Shown here: in pieces, positions 46,890-57,400 of the stretch
Layout of the letters: every line of letters begins with the position of its first letter
Position numbering within the stretch: the stretch's first letter is position 1
Source of the DNA: Haemaphysalis longicornis
Lineage: Eukaryota > Arthropoda > Arachnida > Ixodida > Ixodidae
NCBI GenBank assembly: GCA_013339765.2
Contig: CM023453.1
Coordinates: forward strand, 33,884,468 to 33,948,467
Direction: 5' to 3'
Length of the DNA stretch: 64,000 nt
Translations under genes and position numbers: made by a program
The notes under the pieces: model-generated
Told to the model about the DNA's origin: nothing
The model's input: only the letters and a program-made list of their open reading frames with translations
Databases searched by the model: none

Positions 46890-48161
46890 TTAAGCGGGAG
46901 GTAAGGCGTAGGGTACACCACGCGGCTGACAAAGTGCTTGCACCAACTTGATGGCATCATCCTCTTTCAAACCCTGTTGACGGTTTGTGACTCGACTTAC
47001 CATACGCATGATTTGCAAGGCAGTGTGGTTGAGGCGCTGGACGGTTAGCATTCCTCCTCCGTCTCGCTGGATATAAAGTCCCAGTATGCAGATGGTTGGG
47101 ACTACGGGCATGTCGCTACCCTGGAGCTTTATTTGTATTGTGGTGGGTTCCAGGGCCTTGCCACGTGGCTTGCGCCTCAAAATGATGAGCTCGGACTTCT
47201 CCGAGGAACATTCAAGACCGCGCACACTGGCGTGCTGTTGGACTGCGTCAGCGGCACCGCTGACGCAGTCCAACACTTCAGACCATGCCCAACAAAGCAC
47301 CGCTCCTTGTGGCGTTCCTTTGTTGGGCATGGTCTGAAGGGCCGTTCAAAGTGGTCCCATGCCCACAGTCACCATGCGATCCGTGAGGAATGCCTGGATA
47401 TACTGGAACATTCGTTTTCCACAGTTGGTGTCACTTAGGTTTTCGAGGATGGCGTCGTGGCTCACATTATCAAACGCTCCTTTTAAATCGAGAGCGAGGA
47501 TAGCCCTGCTGGAGTGAGGAGAAATGTGCGCCAAGACGTCTTCCTTTATATAGTTGAAGGAGGATGTCATAAGTTGACAGTGGGGCCGGAAGCCGAACAT
47601 TGTGTGCGGATAAATGTCTTGGGCTTCTATGTATGGTTGTAGGCGGGCAAGGATCACACGCTCAAAAAGCTTCCCTACGCACGACGTTAGCGATATGGGG
47701 CGCAATGTGTCCAGCTTCGTAGGTTTGCCTGGCTTCGGAATGAGCACCATTTCAGCGTGTTTCCATTGAGCGGGTATTGTGCCCCATTACCAGTGCTCAT
47801 TGAAGTACCCCATTAAGGCTTGGATGCCGGTGTCGTCGAGGTTTCTGAGTACCTTGTTAGTGACCTTGTCTGTACCCGGAGTGGTGTTGCGGGTCAGGGC
47901 TTGAAGTGCCTGCCAGACCTCCTGTGCCGTTATTGGTTTGTCCAGCTCCGGGTTGGGACGGCCAGCGTACGTGCGAGGAGGCACGGAAGGTAAAGGCGTG
48001 CCAATGTACTTGTCTTTAAGCTTATCCAGCACCTCGTCGTCCCTGCCAGGATGAGAGTGTAGCAAGCGCTGGATTGCTTTCTGACTCTCCAGCTTACTCT
48101 GCGCGGGGTCCAGCAAGTGGAGGACGAGCTTCCATGTCTTTGCCGTTCCCCAGAGTACCAT
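46890..48161 (-). pseudogene. LINE reverse transcriptase, active-site box lost
   Basis: Three frames cover the RT. 47787-48161 is the segment before the palm. 47346-47750 holds LIPKPGKPTKLDTLRPISL, the palm motif DLKGAFDNV with its Asp, and MFGFRPH. 46890-47330 begins NKGTPQGAV and continues with LECSSEKSELIILRR and LGLYI. Between GTPQGAV and the next helix the YxDD box should occur, but it is replaced by two adjoining hairpins (47236-47339). A short deletion or frameshift also lies near 47760. The enzyme cannot be active. Confidence 0.85.
47236..47339. repeat. Two adjoining perfect hairpins in RT
   Basis: A 19-bp inverted repeat (47236-47254 and 47257-47275, 2-base loop) touches a 22-bp inverted repeat (47276-47297 and 47318-47339, 20-base loop). 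Both arms of each derive from RT coding sequence, one in normal and one in inverted orientation. Confidence 0.95.
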
Positions 48162-49015
48162 GTAAGCTGTCGCAAAGCTGACGCCAGTTTTGTCTCGTGA
48201 GCTCTGCCGCGTACTCCGATGCTTGCCGCGATATCTCTGCTATCCTGCATTTTAGTTTTCTGTTATGTTTCTGCCTCGTCCATCTTCGTTGGAGGCCTTT
48301 GCGTGCTTCCCAGAGGTGGAGGAGGTGGGAGTCCACTGCAGGCGCTTCTGTGGTGAGAGCGCTTTCTTTCGAGTGTTTGTTTACATCGTGGTGCAGGTCC
48401 ACGATCCATTGCTCAAGTGAGCTTATGACGGTTGTGTCGCTTTGGGCTCTGTGCTTGCGAAAGGTGGTCCAGTCAGTCATTTTCGTGTACTTGAGTATTC
48501 GACGTAAAGGAGCGGCCGGGATGATAGTCTGGACAATATCGTGATCACTGCCCAGGGACTCTTCCAGATTTTGCCACTCTGCTTGTGGAACGTTTTTGAT
48601 CAGTGTTAGGTCAGGACTAGTATCCCTTGTGATGCTGTTCCCGATACGAGTTGGATTTGTTGGGTCAGTGAGGACTGTTAGACGGTGTTGTTGAATGTTA
48701 GTGTGGAGCTTGTTGCCCTTTGGCGTGGCGTACTTGTAGCCCCACACCGGATGCGCCGCGTTGAAGTCTCCTACAATTACCAAGCCGTTTCTGCCCGCCA
48801 CGCTTTCTGCTTTCATTATTAAGTATTCGAACGTATCAGGGCGATGGTTTGGCGGGCTGTAGATGTTTAACACAAATACACTCGGTTGGCCCCTGGTAAG
48901 AGGTACGACTTCTATGAGTACATGCTCAATGCTGCAGCCATCAATCTGATGTTGTACGAGAGTGATGGTTCGTTACGTGAGGGTGGCTACCCTAGGCGGA
49001 AGGTTCCCGGAGAGG
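48094..49015 (-). pseudogene. LINE endonuclease, C-terminal three quarters
   Basis: From RVATLT near 49000 the frame runs through IEHVLIEVVPLTRGQPSVF, LNIYSPP, VIVGDFNAAHPVWG (Asp/Asn of the active site), DTSPDLTLI and SLGSDHDIV with the catalytic SDH. It has one stop after RVATLT and is otherwise open. This is the APE-type endonuclease that nicks target DNA. Its N-terminus is separated from it by the tandem-array insertion. Confidence 0.85.
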
Positions 49016-49018
49016 TGT

Positions 49019-49905
49019 ACGTCCTTATCATGAGTATGAGTATCATGAGTTTGAGTACTAATTAATATCAGTACTCATGAGTACACAGTACTCATGAGTA
49101 CACAGCACTCGTGAGTACACAGCACTCATGAGTACAATACTCGTGATTACTGGTTTTGCGAGTGCTTGCACTCTTGAGTATATGCACTCCTGAGTACAGT
49201 AGTGCAAACAGTAGTGCAAACAAGAAAACTGACGACAAAAGCTGCCACCCGAAGACACACAGAAAAACGCAGTTTACGGCCACGGCTGCACCGACAACCC
49301 CCGAGCTCCCCTGAGCCCGACCCGGCCTGAGAACAAGAGGAGACGCCAGACGCAACGCGAGTGCTTACGTTCCGTTTCGCTTTCTCACATGTACTTGCCT
49401 TCGCGCAGTAAGTCGCCCAACGACAGTGCACCGCGTCAGACGTTTTCTTCCTCTGTCCTGATTTATATGTAACCTGTGTTTTTTTAATCAATTAAACAAT
49501 TTATTTTTTCTACTTAGTCTTTCATTCGAGCTACGACCTAGCTAACAGTGCAGATTAGTTGATTATTCGTGAGTAATACAAATTGAGTACTCATGAGTAC
49601 AGATTGAGTACTCATGAGTGCAGAATGAGTAGTACTCATGAGTGCAGAATGAGTAGTACTCATGAGTGAAAAATGAGTAGTACTCATGAGTAGTACTCAC
49701 GTAGTACTCATTGAGTACTCATGATACGATGTACTCATGAGTACAGATTGAGTACTCATGAGTACAGATTGAGTACGAATACTCGTGAGGACAAATGAGT
49801 TTGAGTACAAGTGAGTACGATTACAAATGAGTATTTGATGAGTGAGTACGAGTGATTTTGTGAACGGACGAAGTTTTTGAGTCTGAGTTTGATTGAGTAC
49901 AGCGT
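49019..49905. repeat. Tandem-array-armed insertion in LINE endonuclease
   Basis: Two arrays (about 49019-49200 and 49560-49905) of variants of the palindrome gtactcatgagtac, spaced by short linkers such as agattga, flank about 350 bases of different sequence that contain no array units. The LINE reading frame is interrupted here and resumes on both sides. The array units are palindromic, so each array can be read on either strand. It could be a satellite-bearing mobile element or a local expansion around an older insertion. Confidence 0.75.
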
Positions 49906-49946
49906 GAATGAAAAAAATTGTGATTGAGTTTGAGTGAGTTCTTTCT

Positions 49947-50138
49947 GTTTTGCCGACCTATGGTAACGTAGCCTGCCATGTGTGGTGTACATTCTGTCTC
50001 CTGTAGTGCTATCATATCGGGTTTTGTGGTAGCATTGCTTGTGTACTGCATGAGCGCGCCTTGTTTCTTGGAGTAGCTCCGGCAATTCCACTGCCAAAGC
50101 GTGAGGGGTTTCGTCTGTCGGTTTGGGGCCTTGGCCAT
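49947..50138 (-). pseudogene. LINE endonuclease N-terminus
   Basis: Starting at MAKAPNRQ (50138) the frame shows LTLWQWNCRSYSKK, with the conserved Asn of the first strand, and DMIALQETECTP, with the catalytic Glu, before it enters the array. Upstream on this strand (50150-50430) the frame stays open but is made of repetitive gccgta/tacggta motifs, probably not LINE. Confidence 0.8.
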
Positions 50139-50149
50139 CCCGCTGCGAA

Positions 50150-50470
50150 AGCTAGAGGTGGCGGGGTTTAGGGTGGGTCGTGCGTATGGCAAAAAATTTT
50201 CCCGTAACTTTACGGTAACAATGACCGCTAACTCTTGATGCCGGTAAGTATCCATCAAACGAAAAAACGCTACTGAAGCTGTAGTTGCAAGCGACGGCAC
50301 AATTACCGTAAGGCCAGTGCAATGGTGAGAAGCCGTACCACACAAGTACAATTGTGAAGCCGTACTTGAACCTGACGGCAAAAGTTCCATACCAGCATTT
50401 ACAGGTGCCATGCCGTAGCACTGACGTAACATTGACGTAACTAAGAGTAACGCCTCTAAAACCGTACTCT
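50150..50470. repeat. Degenerate tacggta/gccgtac-rich repeat
   Basis: Motifs such as taactttacggtaac, taccgtaagg, gccgtacc, gccgtacttg and tgccgtagc recur every 20-40 bases without a strict period. It lies just 5' of the LINE ORF and may be its repetitive 5' UTR or an independent satellite-like element. Confidence 0.4.
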
Positions 50471-50483
50471 AAACGCCTCTAAA

Positions 50484-50549
50484 AACGTATGCCGCGCGGG
50501 CTGCAAGTTTCCCCCATTGTCTGAACTTGCAGCCCGCGCGGCATACGTT
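50484..50549. repeat. Perfect 26-bp inverted repeat
   Basis: Bases 50484-50509 (aacgtatgccgcgcgggc...) are the exact reverse complement of 50524-50549 with a 14-base loop. The stem is GC-rich in otherwise AT-rich surroundings. There is no T-run or gene next to it to suggest a terminator; a foldback MITE end is more likely. Confidence 0.9.
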
Positions 50550-50790
50550 GACCCGTCATGGTGCAACCTTGAACGCTGCATTGTTAACACGACCCCTTTT
50601 TCTCTCTCTCGCTCCCCCCCCCCCCTTTTTTATTTTTTTTGTTTGTTTGTTGATGTTGTAACATAGGCGTAGCCTGCCTGTATGCACACTCTCAATTTCC
50701 GAAACATTTTCCGCTCCTTCTTACAGTTTTATGCAAACCTATATAAGAAATGTGTTCAAAATGTTTGCGGACAGCAAATCATGTAACTTT

Positions 50791-50832
50791 ACTCTGATGA
50801 AGGCAAGTCCCGTTGCCGCTACGTAAGTAACA
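50791..50832 (+). ncRNA. Degenerate hammerhead-ribozyme-like motif
   Basis: CTGATGA at 50794-50800 is followed by the stem ggcaa-gtcccg-ttgcc and then gctacgt, where the hammerhead core needs GAAA. Penelope-like elements are known to carry hammerhead motifs, and two Penelope fragments are in this window. With two core bases changed it should not cleave, and the flanking stems are unproven. Confidence 0.35.
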
Positions 50833-50910
50833 TTGTTTGTTATGTTCTTGCTGTGTATCAGACTCTTTACTTATACTATTTCTGCGCGCTTTGTGAGTTT
50901 ATCTTTCTCT

Positions 50911-50912
<2 letters not shown>

Positions 50913-50969
<57 letters not shown>
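50913..50969. repeat. (TA)n microsatellite
   Basis: About 28 TA units. Two more TA runs follow at 51115-51163 and 51377-51396. Confidence 0.95.
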
Positions 50970-50972
<3 letters not shown>

Positions 50973-51109
50973 CCCACTCTGGGCTCGTGTTTTTTTTCTT
51001 TCTTTCCTTGTTACGTAACTTTAAAAAATGTTAACCTCACTACCCTTCGTAAAAAATAGCCTAATCATTCCCCTATGCTGCTTAGGCGTTGAAGACTGCC
51101 GACCTATCT

Positions 51110-51168
<59 letters not shown>

Positions 51169-51376
51169 AAATAGTTTCGTAGGAAATTTAGAAAGAAATG
51201 CCAGCAGAGTGGGGACCGAACCCGTGGGTTCGGTCCCCACTCTGGGCGCGTGTTTTTCTTTCTTTCTTTCTTACGTAATTAATTAAAAAAATAATGTAAC
51301 GTTACTAACGGTAAAGAATAGTCTAACTATTCCCCTATGCCTTCTTTGGCGTTGTAGACTGCCGGCATTTCTTTCT
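50970..51376 (+). repeat. Diverged tandem duplication linked to TA runs
   Basis: Bases 50970-51114 and 51231-51376 align: gtccccactctgggc, gtgtttttctttctttc, ttacgtaa, attcccctatgc, ggcgttg and agactgccg, each followed by a TA run. Between them lies an inverted repeat (51205-51223 and 51226-51244, loop gt) centred on ggggaccgaaccc. The unit is about 260 bases and diverged by a quarter. Confidence 0.75.
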
Positions 51377-51396
51377 ATATATATATATATATATAG

Positions 51397-51689
51397 TACT
51401 TTCTAACCTTCGTTCAGTATAGTTAGGAGCTCTGGTATAGGCATTACTTAGCACCTTTCCTCCAAGCAAACGAACATAATCAGCAAGACATTCCTTTTCC
51501 CACAAGGGTGGAGAGGTGTTTTCGTGTAATAAAATGCTCATGTAAGGATAGCTTACACATTTCATTTCACCGTCAACGTGTGTTATCATGCTTTCCAATA
51601 AAACCTTTAGCAGCGAGTGCGGCCTCAAGTTCGTGTCCCCCGCTCTTCTGTTACCGCGAGGCTGTAAATGTGCTCAACGCACCACGTTC
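51397..51689. other. No gene recognised
   Basis: AT-rich sequence after the last TA run, without supported frames. Confidence 0.4.
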
Positions 51690-52480
51690 CTGTCCGCGCT
51701 TATTTCTCCCACATCAGAGAGAAAGCAACTCGGACGACTTCGACGGAGACGACGACGCATCAAAGCAGGACACCCCGGCGACGGCGACGTGCTCTCAAGA
51801 AGAGACGTGCACGTGTTTCGACATCGGCGGTGCGACGACGACGTTCGTCAGCTTCGCCCGCGGCGTCGTCATGGTCGTCGGCGCGATGGATTGCGAAGCG
51901 CCACCACTTCCGCCCAATCTTTTACGACCGGGCGACGGGAGATGGCCACATCGGCACCTCGGAAGCCGTAAAAGGAAGGGCCTCCTCCCGGCGCCCCGAT
52001 GCCACCACCACACGCCGGCTGCATGCAGCATGAGGACCATCGCCAAATACCGCCTCCTCGCCTTCCGCGCGCACATAGTTCCGAGGCTAATCTTCCCCGG
52101 GGTACCTGAGGATGTGTTCGGCATGGAGGACCCGCACGAGACGTGAGCCGCAAGCGACAGTGATTCGCGGCGACAGGACTCGTCGGTATACACGGCTTGC
52201 GCTGTGTACGCCGGGTTATATACGGCCTGCACGACAGCGGTGCGAGGCGAACTTCCTCCTGCAGGCGCGGAGAATAGAAGCGACACCTTCGACAGGTGCA
52301 CGATCCGCTTCTCGCCAACAGCCACGCGGCTGTAAATCAAGGCGGCTTCGAGGCGGACGGTATTGCGCCCACGATCCCGAGCAATCGCTTGGCCGCATCG
52401 CCAATGTCGGAGCAATCGCTCGCTGGCGATAAATGCTCGAGGTCGTAATAAAGGACCGCTGGAGACAGGGAAAAAAAAAA
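51690..52480. promoter_or_regulatory. CpG-rich block with overlapping frames
   Basis: A 212-codon plus frame (51508-52146) and a 206-codon minus frame (51795-52415) occupy the same DNA, which is rich in gacgacg and cggcgacg. The plus frame has an acidic patch (DDFDGDDDASK) but no domain. Only one of two fully overlapping frames could be real, and the composition explains both. Confidence 0.25.
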
Positions 52481-53449
52481 GAACTTCAGCTGCCCGCGAC
52501 AGTGTGCATTTAAAATCAGCTCGGGTTTGGGGTTGAAAAGGCTGTTCTAAGGTGACTGCACCGCAACCGCGAGAAGAGGTATGTAGACTTGCATGAACGA
52601 CCGATCAGCACACACCCTACCTCCAGGAGCAGGAACCATGATGGCGCTAAGGCAACTGGTATAAAAAGCAGGTTGAAGCGGGCGACAACAAGTGCACGTC
52701 CGACACAAGTATAAACGAAATTTAATTCGGACAGTGATAGGACAGTATGGTAAGGCATCTGGACTTGTCCTGCATTTGAGGACACCGCATACTTGAAGGA
52801 TCGTCTGTACATCTTAAAGGATCTGTAAATCTTAAAGGATCGTCTGTACAATCATCTTGCAAAGTTTTTGCTGACGGTATAAGCCTTGATTTGTGTTCAC
52901 ACACATGTTTGAAGAAGGCTTATACGATAATCCGGCGACACGCAAGCCATCGGGCATAATCCTATAAGCAGCTAAATTTGACGGGTGATCAAACTATTCA
53001 GATTTGTATTAACTTATGAAGACTTCTTGCTAAATTGTCTTTAAAGGTAGAATCTTGCTGTCGACAAAATGCTGCCTCTTTAAAATTGAGGCGTTTCTTT
53101 TCGAAAGAGCGAGATCGAGAAACCGAAACTAACTCAGATCGAACTGTCCTGACAAAACGCTGCGCTTGTCCCCTAAAAAAGGTTGCAAAGGGTGGCAAAA
53201 AATAGATGAAACAACGCCCTGGAAACGTGTACGCAGATCGTAGTGAGAATCGAAAATGAGCCAGATCCCGCTGCTTCACGGACCAAAATGGGCCACATCC
53301 ATTTGCCCAATGGGAGTTTGCTTTTGGCTTGACTGTTCAGATTGTTTCGTGGGTGTTTTCATAGGTTTTTTTTTTTTCGGTTTTTGGAGTTGGCTTTTCA
53401 TTAATTTAGACGGCAATTAGTTAGAAGATCGGTGAAACATTTGTCCCTG
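52481..53449. other. No gene recognised
   Basis: No domain or RNA gene was seen. A short tandem motif cttaaaggatc(g/t)gt occurs three times at about 52795-52850. The region 53338-53395 is T-rich. Confidence 0.4.
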
Positions 53450-53629
53450 GATGTCAACGACGAAGTGAACGGAAGAAGAGTCACAGAACGTCAACTACGG
53501 CTACCGAACTTGCAGCTCTGAGGGTGGCTTTTCGCTCATATCGTCAAGCAACCCGCTCGAGAGTGGGCCATCTTCACAGACTCAAGGGCTGCCCTTCAAT
53601 GTCTAGCATCTTTTCCAAAAGACCAGCTT

Positions 53630-54160
53630 GTGTGTAACATACACGCTTTACATCTCCAAGCTCTACAAGCGCACCATCACATTGCACTTCAGTGGATTCC
53701 AGCCCATTGTGGGATAACTGGCAATGTGAAGGCGGACATTGCTGCATCCGTTGCGCATAAGCATCGTGCATCGGCAATAGCTATACCATTCTCCAGGAAA
53801 GATGCATCTATACTTGCATCCAGCGTGGCATGGAACATGCAGCGTGCAGCCTGGGAGGACGTATCACGTCATTACGCGCCGTTATCTTTCATCGATCCCA
53901 ACTGCAAATTTAAAATGCCACCAGGGCTCTCCAAGCGGGTAGAAGCAATTCTACATCTCATGCGGTTGAATGTTGCATACACGCGCAACTTCCTCTTCAA
54001 GATAAAACAGACTACGTCGCCACTCTGCCCACACTGTGATGTGCGAGAAACCCTGCAGCACCTGCTCTGTGAATGTGCTCGATTCAGTGCTCAAAGAGTA
54101 TCCCTCGCAGTGACTTTGGAACTGCCGCTTTCCGTAGACATGCAGCTAAAGGACGTTTAG
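53630..54160 (+). pseudogene. LINE ORF2 C-terminal part (RNase H and zinc knuckle)
   Basis: The 176 codons are open from the middle of RNase H to the natural stop. The His motif (PAHCG) and final Asp (VKADIAA) are intact, which indicates a fairly recent copy. The missing first half of the domain lies in the adjacent frame upstream. Confidence 0.8.
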
Positions 54161-54197
54161 GCATTTTAGCCCAGCTAACATCGCCAGACTTCATTAA

Positions 54198-54200
<3 letters not shown>

Positions 54201-54278
<78 letters not shown>
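54201..54278. repeat. (CT)n microsatellite
   Basis: Thirty-nine CT units at the 3' end of the plus-strand LINE remnant. Confidence 0.97.
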
Positions 54279-54279
<1 letters not shown>

Positions 54280-56449
54280 AACGCAATGAAACTGTGAGAT
54301 GTGAAACAATGAGTTCAACTCGCCTCTTCCGTCCGTACGGAGTAACCAGGCCTCGCAAGCTTGAACGTTCCCTGGTTTCCCTATAGGCGGCGTAAAAATC
54401 GACGCCCCACGTGACCAACCTACAGGGCACTTTTCGACCATCAAGTCCACCAGACGGCGCAAGCGAAAGGTTACTTTTGGTATAGAATACAAAACATTCA
54501 TTCCGTGACTCAAAGAGCCCACACAGTTCGCTTACAATGTGTTATTTAAAAATATTATTAACAAGTTCCACATCAAACATCCGTTGAGCAAAAATGTACG
54601 CAACTTTTTACGAACAGCCGACTGGTGCACCACCTCGTTTCTGAATTCGCAACCACAAAGCCGCCAATTCAAATTGAAACCGCTGCAACGGCCCACCGTT
54701 TCTATGTGCGCGGAGCACTGGTTTTGTGACTGTTATTGCTGTTATGTTGTTGAGAGGACTGGCAAAACACGGGAATTGAGTGCTTGTTGAGTGACAAATG
54801 TGGGAAATTCCGCATCGGAAGACAGCTGTCGAGGCCAGAATATTTGATTCTTCCAACAGAAGGTGAGTGTTATGCACTCCGCTAGAAAGACGGTGCAAAC
54901 GAAACCGTTGTCGCCGTCAATACCTCATTCGTGCCCTTCGTTCGAAATCTTAGCGCAAGTGAACGAGTTGTTATGGCAAAAAAAAATGTTGTCATGAAAG
55001 CGACGTACAATTGCGTGAATAAATCGTCGTATCTTAAACTTGCGTGTCAAACGATTTGTCTCACTGTCTACTGCGAGCAGGAGGCATTTTAGCCCAAGCG
55101 AAAGAAGTAAAAAGCGACCGTAGAGGAAAAGACACGAGAAGCTATGAGAGAGAGGAGATAGAGGGCCGTGCAGCGACGAGAGGTGGAGGGCGAGGAGCTA
55201 CTGACGAAATGAAACCTGATCAGACTGAAACGAATGAGTCATCCGCCTCTTCCGTCCGTACGGAGTAACTCTGGTTATATTTATATTTTACTACCATATT
55301 TACCATTTTAGTGCTTAACTAGATAGCCGCCGCTTACAATCCCTGGCAAATCACCCCCCCTTCCCTCCCCTGCGCCTATGAGATTACGAATCGCTCCATT
55401 AAGATGAAGAAGAATATATGAGCAGCCTTCTTGTGAAGGGTTTTGGAACTAATTGCCAAGAGAATGAAGACCTTTCTTACTTTGTGAGTGCCTTAAGGCG
55501 TGCATAAGAAAATTATCGTAAGGAAGAATTCGAAAAGAGCTGCTAATGGTGCCAAGAAAACTCACCTGCTCTCGATGTATAGTTCTACTGTTCTTGAAGC
55601 CTTTGTGCACATGTTTAATGCCTTTCTCGCGAAAACTCAATCGCACCACTCTTGAAAGTCAATTTAAATAAAGTTTTCATACGAATACAGCATCAACTTG
55701 AGTACTTCAATTCAATGTGACCCAAATCCAAACTTATCACCCCAATATTGCTGAAATTCACCGCATAATTTTTAATTACTTGCGGCCATAAACTTCCCCT
55801 AGCTGTTGTGTAAAATATATCATATAATAGCTTTGATAGCGTTGCATTTAGGTCCGGCAACAAACTTCCGCTTGTTTCTCAAATTCGCGTTAGGTGGATC
55901 TGGCTCATTAAAAAAAAAAAAACGCCTCAATTGTTCTTCCTGACCAAGGCATGCAAGGTCATCAGAATGAGTACGACCTCGCAATGCGGCGATTTATTGC
56001 CCTAGGACTGAAAACAATACTGCACAGTTAGCGCGTGAAGGCTAGCGGTGCGAAAGTAACGATAGTGCTCGCGGTACTATCGATAGCCGTATGAGCATCG
56101 CAATATCGATGGTGCGAAAACTATCGGTTGTAACTATCGACAGTCGGCTGCGTGCACAGTTCGACTATCATTATTGATATAGCACCGCCAGTTCTTGGCT
56201 ATAGTTATTAACACCAATTTTAACACGCGGAGAATAACACGTTGACAGGCCACGGGGGAAGTCTTGTCTCACACACAAGCGCCAACAAATACGTTGGAAC
56301 CTCCCCAATCATCTAGGAACGAGGATAAGAAGGATATAACTGCTGGAGAAATGGTAGAAATTTTGCTGACAACACATGCTGATTGTATATTTCGAGATAA
56401 TCAACTATTTCAACCAATGATTACTTCTCTGATATCGTGTCTTTGAAGC
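54279..56449. other. Partial duplication of LINE 3' flank; no gene
   Basis: Motifs at 54165 (ggcattttagccca) and 54320-54350 (cctcttccgtccgtacggag) recur in the same order at 55083 and 55240-55266, about 900 bases on, with poor similarity between. At 54608-54898 (minus) a 96-codon frame with no motif is present. At 56045-56175 actatcga/tcgatag motifs recur five to six times. Confidence 0.45.
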
Positions 56450-56655
56450 CCGAAGCGTTCTAGCGCGAGGCGTTGGAAAACGAGTGTCCCGGTGTGCTCT
56501 TTTAGTACGCGTTTTTGCCCACGGAAATGAAACGTTCTAGTGCGAGGCGTTGGAAAACGAGTGCACCGGTGTTATAGTACCGTGACTACATTAAACGACC
56601 ACGACGACGACAGGAGACGTCGACAGCCCGAGCCCCTAAGGGGCTTAGCCCCTAA
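56450..56655 (+). repeat. Interspersed repeat family C, copy 2
   Basis: This matches the minus strand of 43085-43300. Here the core (gttctag, then cgcgaggcgttggaaaacgag and gtgcaccggtg) appears twice, about 72 bases apart, so the copy is internally duplicated. It ends at gccgacagcccg-like sequence (gtcgacagcccgagcccc) followed by a ggggctta/taagccc inverted repeat. Confidence 0.6.
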
Positions 56656-57400
56656 ATAAGAATTTTCAGCATTTACACCCACCGATGAACTAGAGGGAGA
56701 GAGAGAGAGAATAAATTTTAATTGTTCGAACAGATATATTTGATTTGCAATTACATCTTCAAAAGAGTTTAGCGCGGAGCAGAAACTCGCAGCCCCTATT
56801 GCTTCTATAATCCCAGTCTAGATACAAGATGCATGGTTTCCGTCGCGTGGCATTTGCTTGCATTCCCTGCTCATTTCAGTCTTCCTTCGGCTCTCAGATC
56901 CTCTTTTACCGCAGTCACTGCCGCTTCACTATAAGGCGTGACAGTACAAGCAATGACGCTATTGATGACGTCCCTACAAATTATGTCACTTTCGGTCGTA
57001 TCCACTATCAAAGAAACCAGGGGGTGAGGAAGGGGGCGGGGGGAGGGGCTGTGTGTCGCCGTGCTCACAGTTGAAGAACAGAACGGTCCTTCGAAACAAA
57101 GCGTGAACGAAGCCAACTCATCAATCAGCGCCTCATCCCACTTCTGCGATACCTATCCACACCCAATCCGCGCCATGTACGGAGTGCAGGTGACTGGACT
57201 TCTGCAGCTGAGTGAAGTCCGAGTTCGAATTTCGCGCTAGATGTGAGAAATGTTGCGTAGTCACGCAGAACTTTTCAAAGAGGTCGTAAGAGATCGGAAG
57301 CGAACATCGTTGTTGCTTATGTTGCGTCATGCGGCCTGATGCGCCAGTAGTCTAGTCAGTGCCGACAACTTCATCGCCTGCTTTCGCGTGCTCTTCACGA
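56656..57400. other. No gene recognised
   Basis: There is a short (GA)n run at 56696-56710. Frames of 81 codons overlap on both strands near 56.8-57.1 kb, with no motif. Confidence 0.4.

Larger units (their letters stand above)
45702..50138 (-). mobile_element. Near full-length dead LINE with EN, RT and RNase H
   Basis: Read from 50138 down to 45702, the order is endonuclease, reverse transcriptase, RNase H, zinc-knuckle tail, 3' UTR with cttgaataaatg (signal near 45730) and a (CCA)n tail at 45702-45720. This places it in the RNase H-bearing I group. About 890 bases of tandem-array DNA split the endonuclease (49019-49905). The RT has lost its catalytic box at a double hairpin, and frame changes occur near 47760, 47340, 46700 and 46380. 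No target duplication was located. Confidence 0.85.
53450..54278 (+). mobile_element. RNase H-LINE 3' end with (CT)n tail
   Basis: From about 53500 the plus strand encodes ELAALRVAF, then WAIFTDSRAALQCL in another frame, then LQWIPAHCGITGNVKADIAA: the Glu, Asp, His and Asp positions of RNase H with one frameshift. A Cys/His knuckle (CPHCDVRETLQHLLCEC) follows, and the frame stops at 54160. The 3' UTR is short (gacttcattaaag) and ends in (CT)n at 54201-54278. It is truncated at the 5' side with no RT, and close in sequence to the remnant at 2290-3195. Confidence 0.85.

Noticed and set aside
49019..49905. CRISPR-like or telomeric repeat array
   Set aside because: Units are palindromic and variable with irregular short linkers, not equal spacers; arthropod telomeres use TTAGG-type units, and the context is a LINE.
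51508..52146. 212-codon plus frame as a gene
   Set aside because: A 206-codon frame fully overlaps it on the other strand; gacgac repeats explain the acidic patch.
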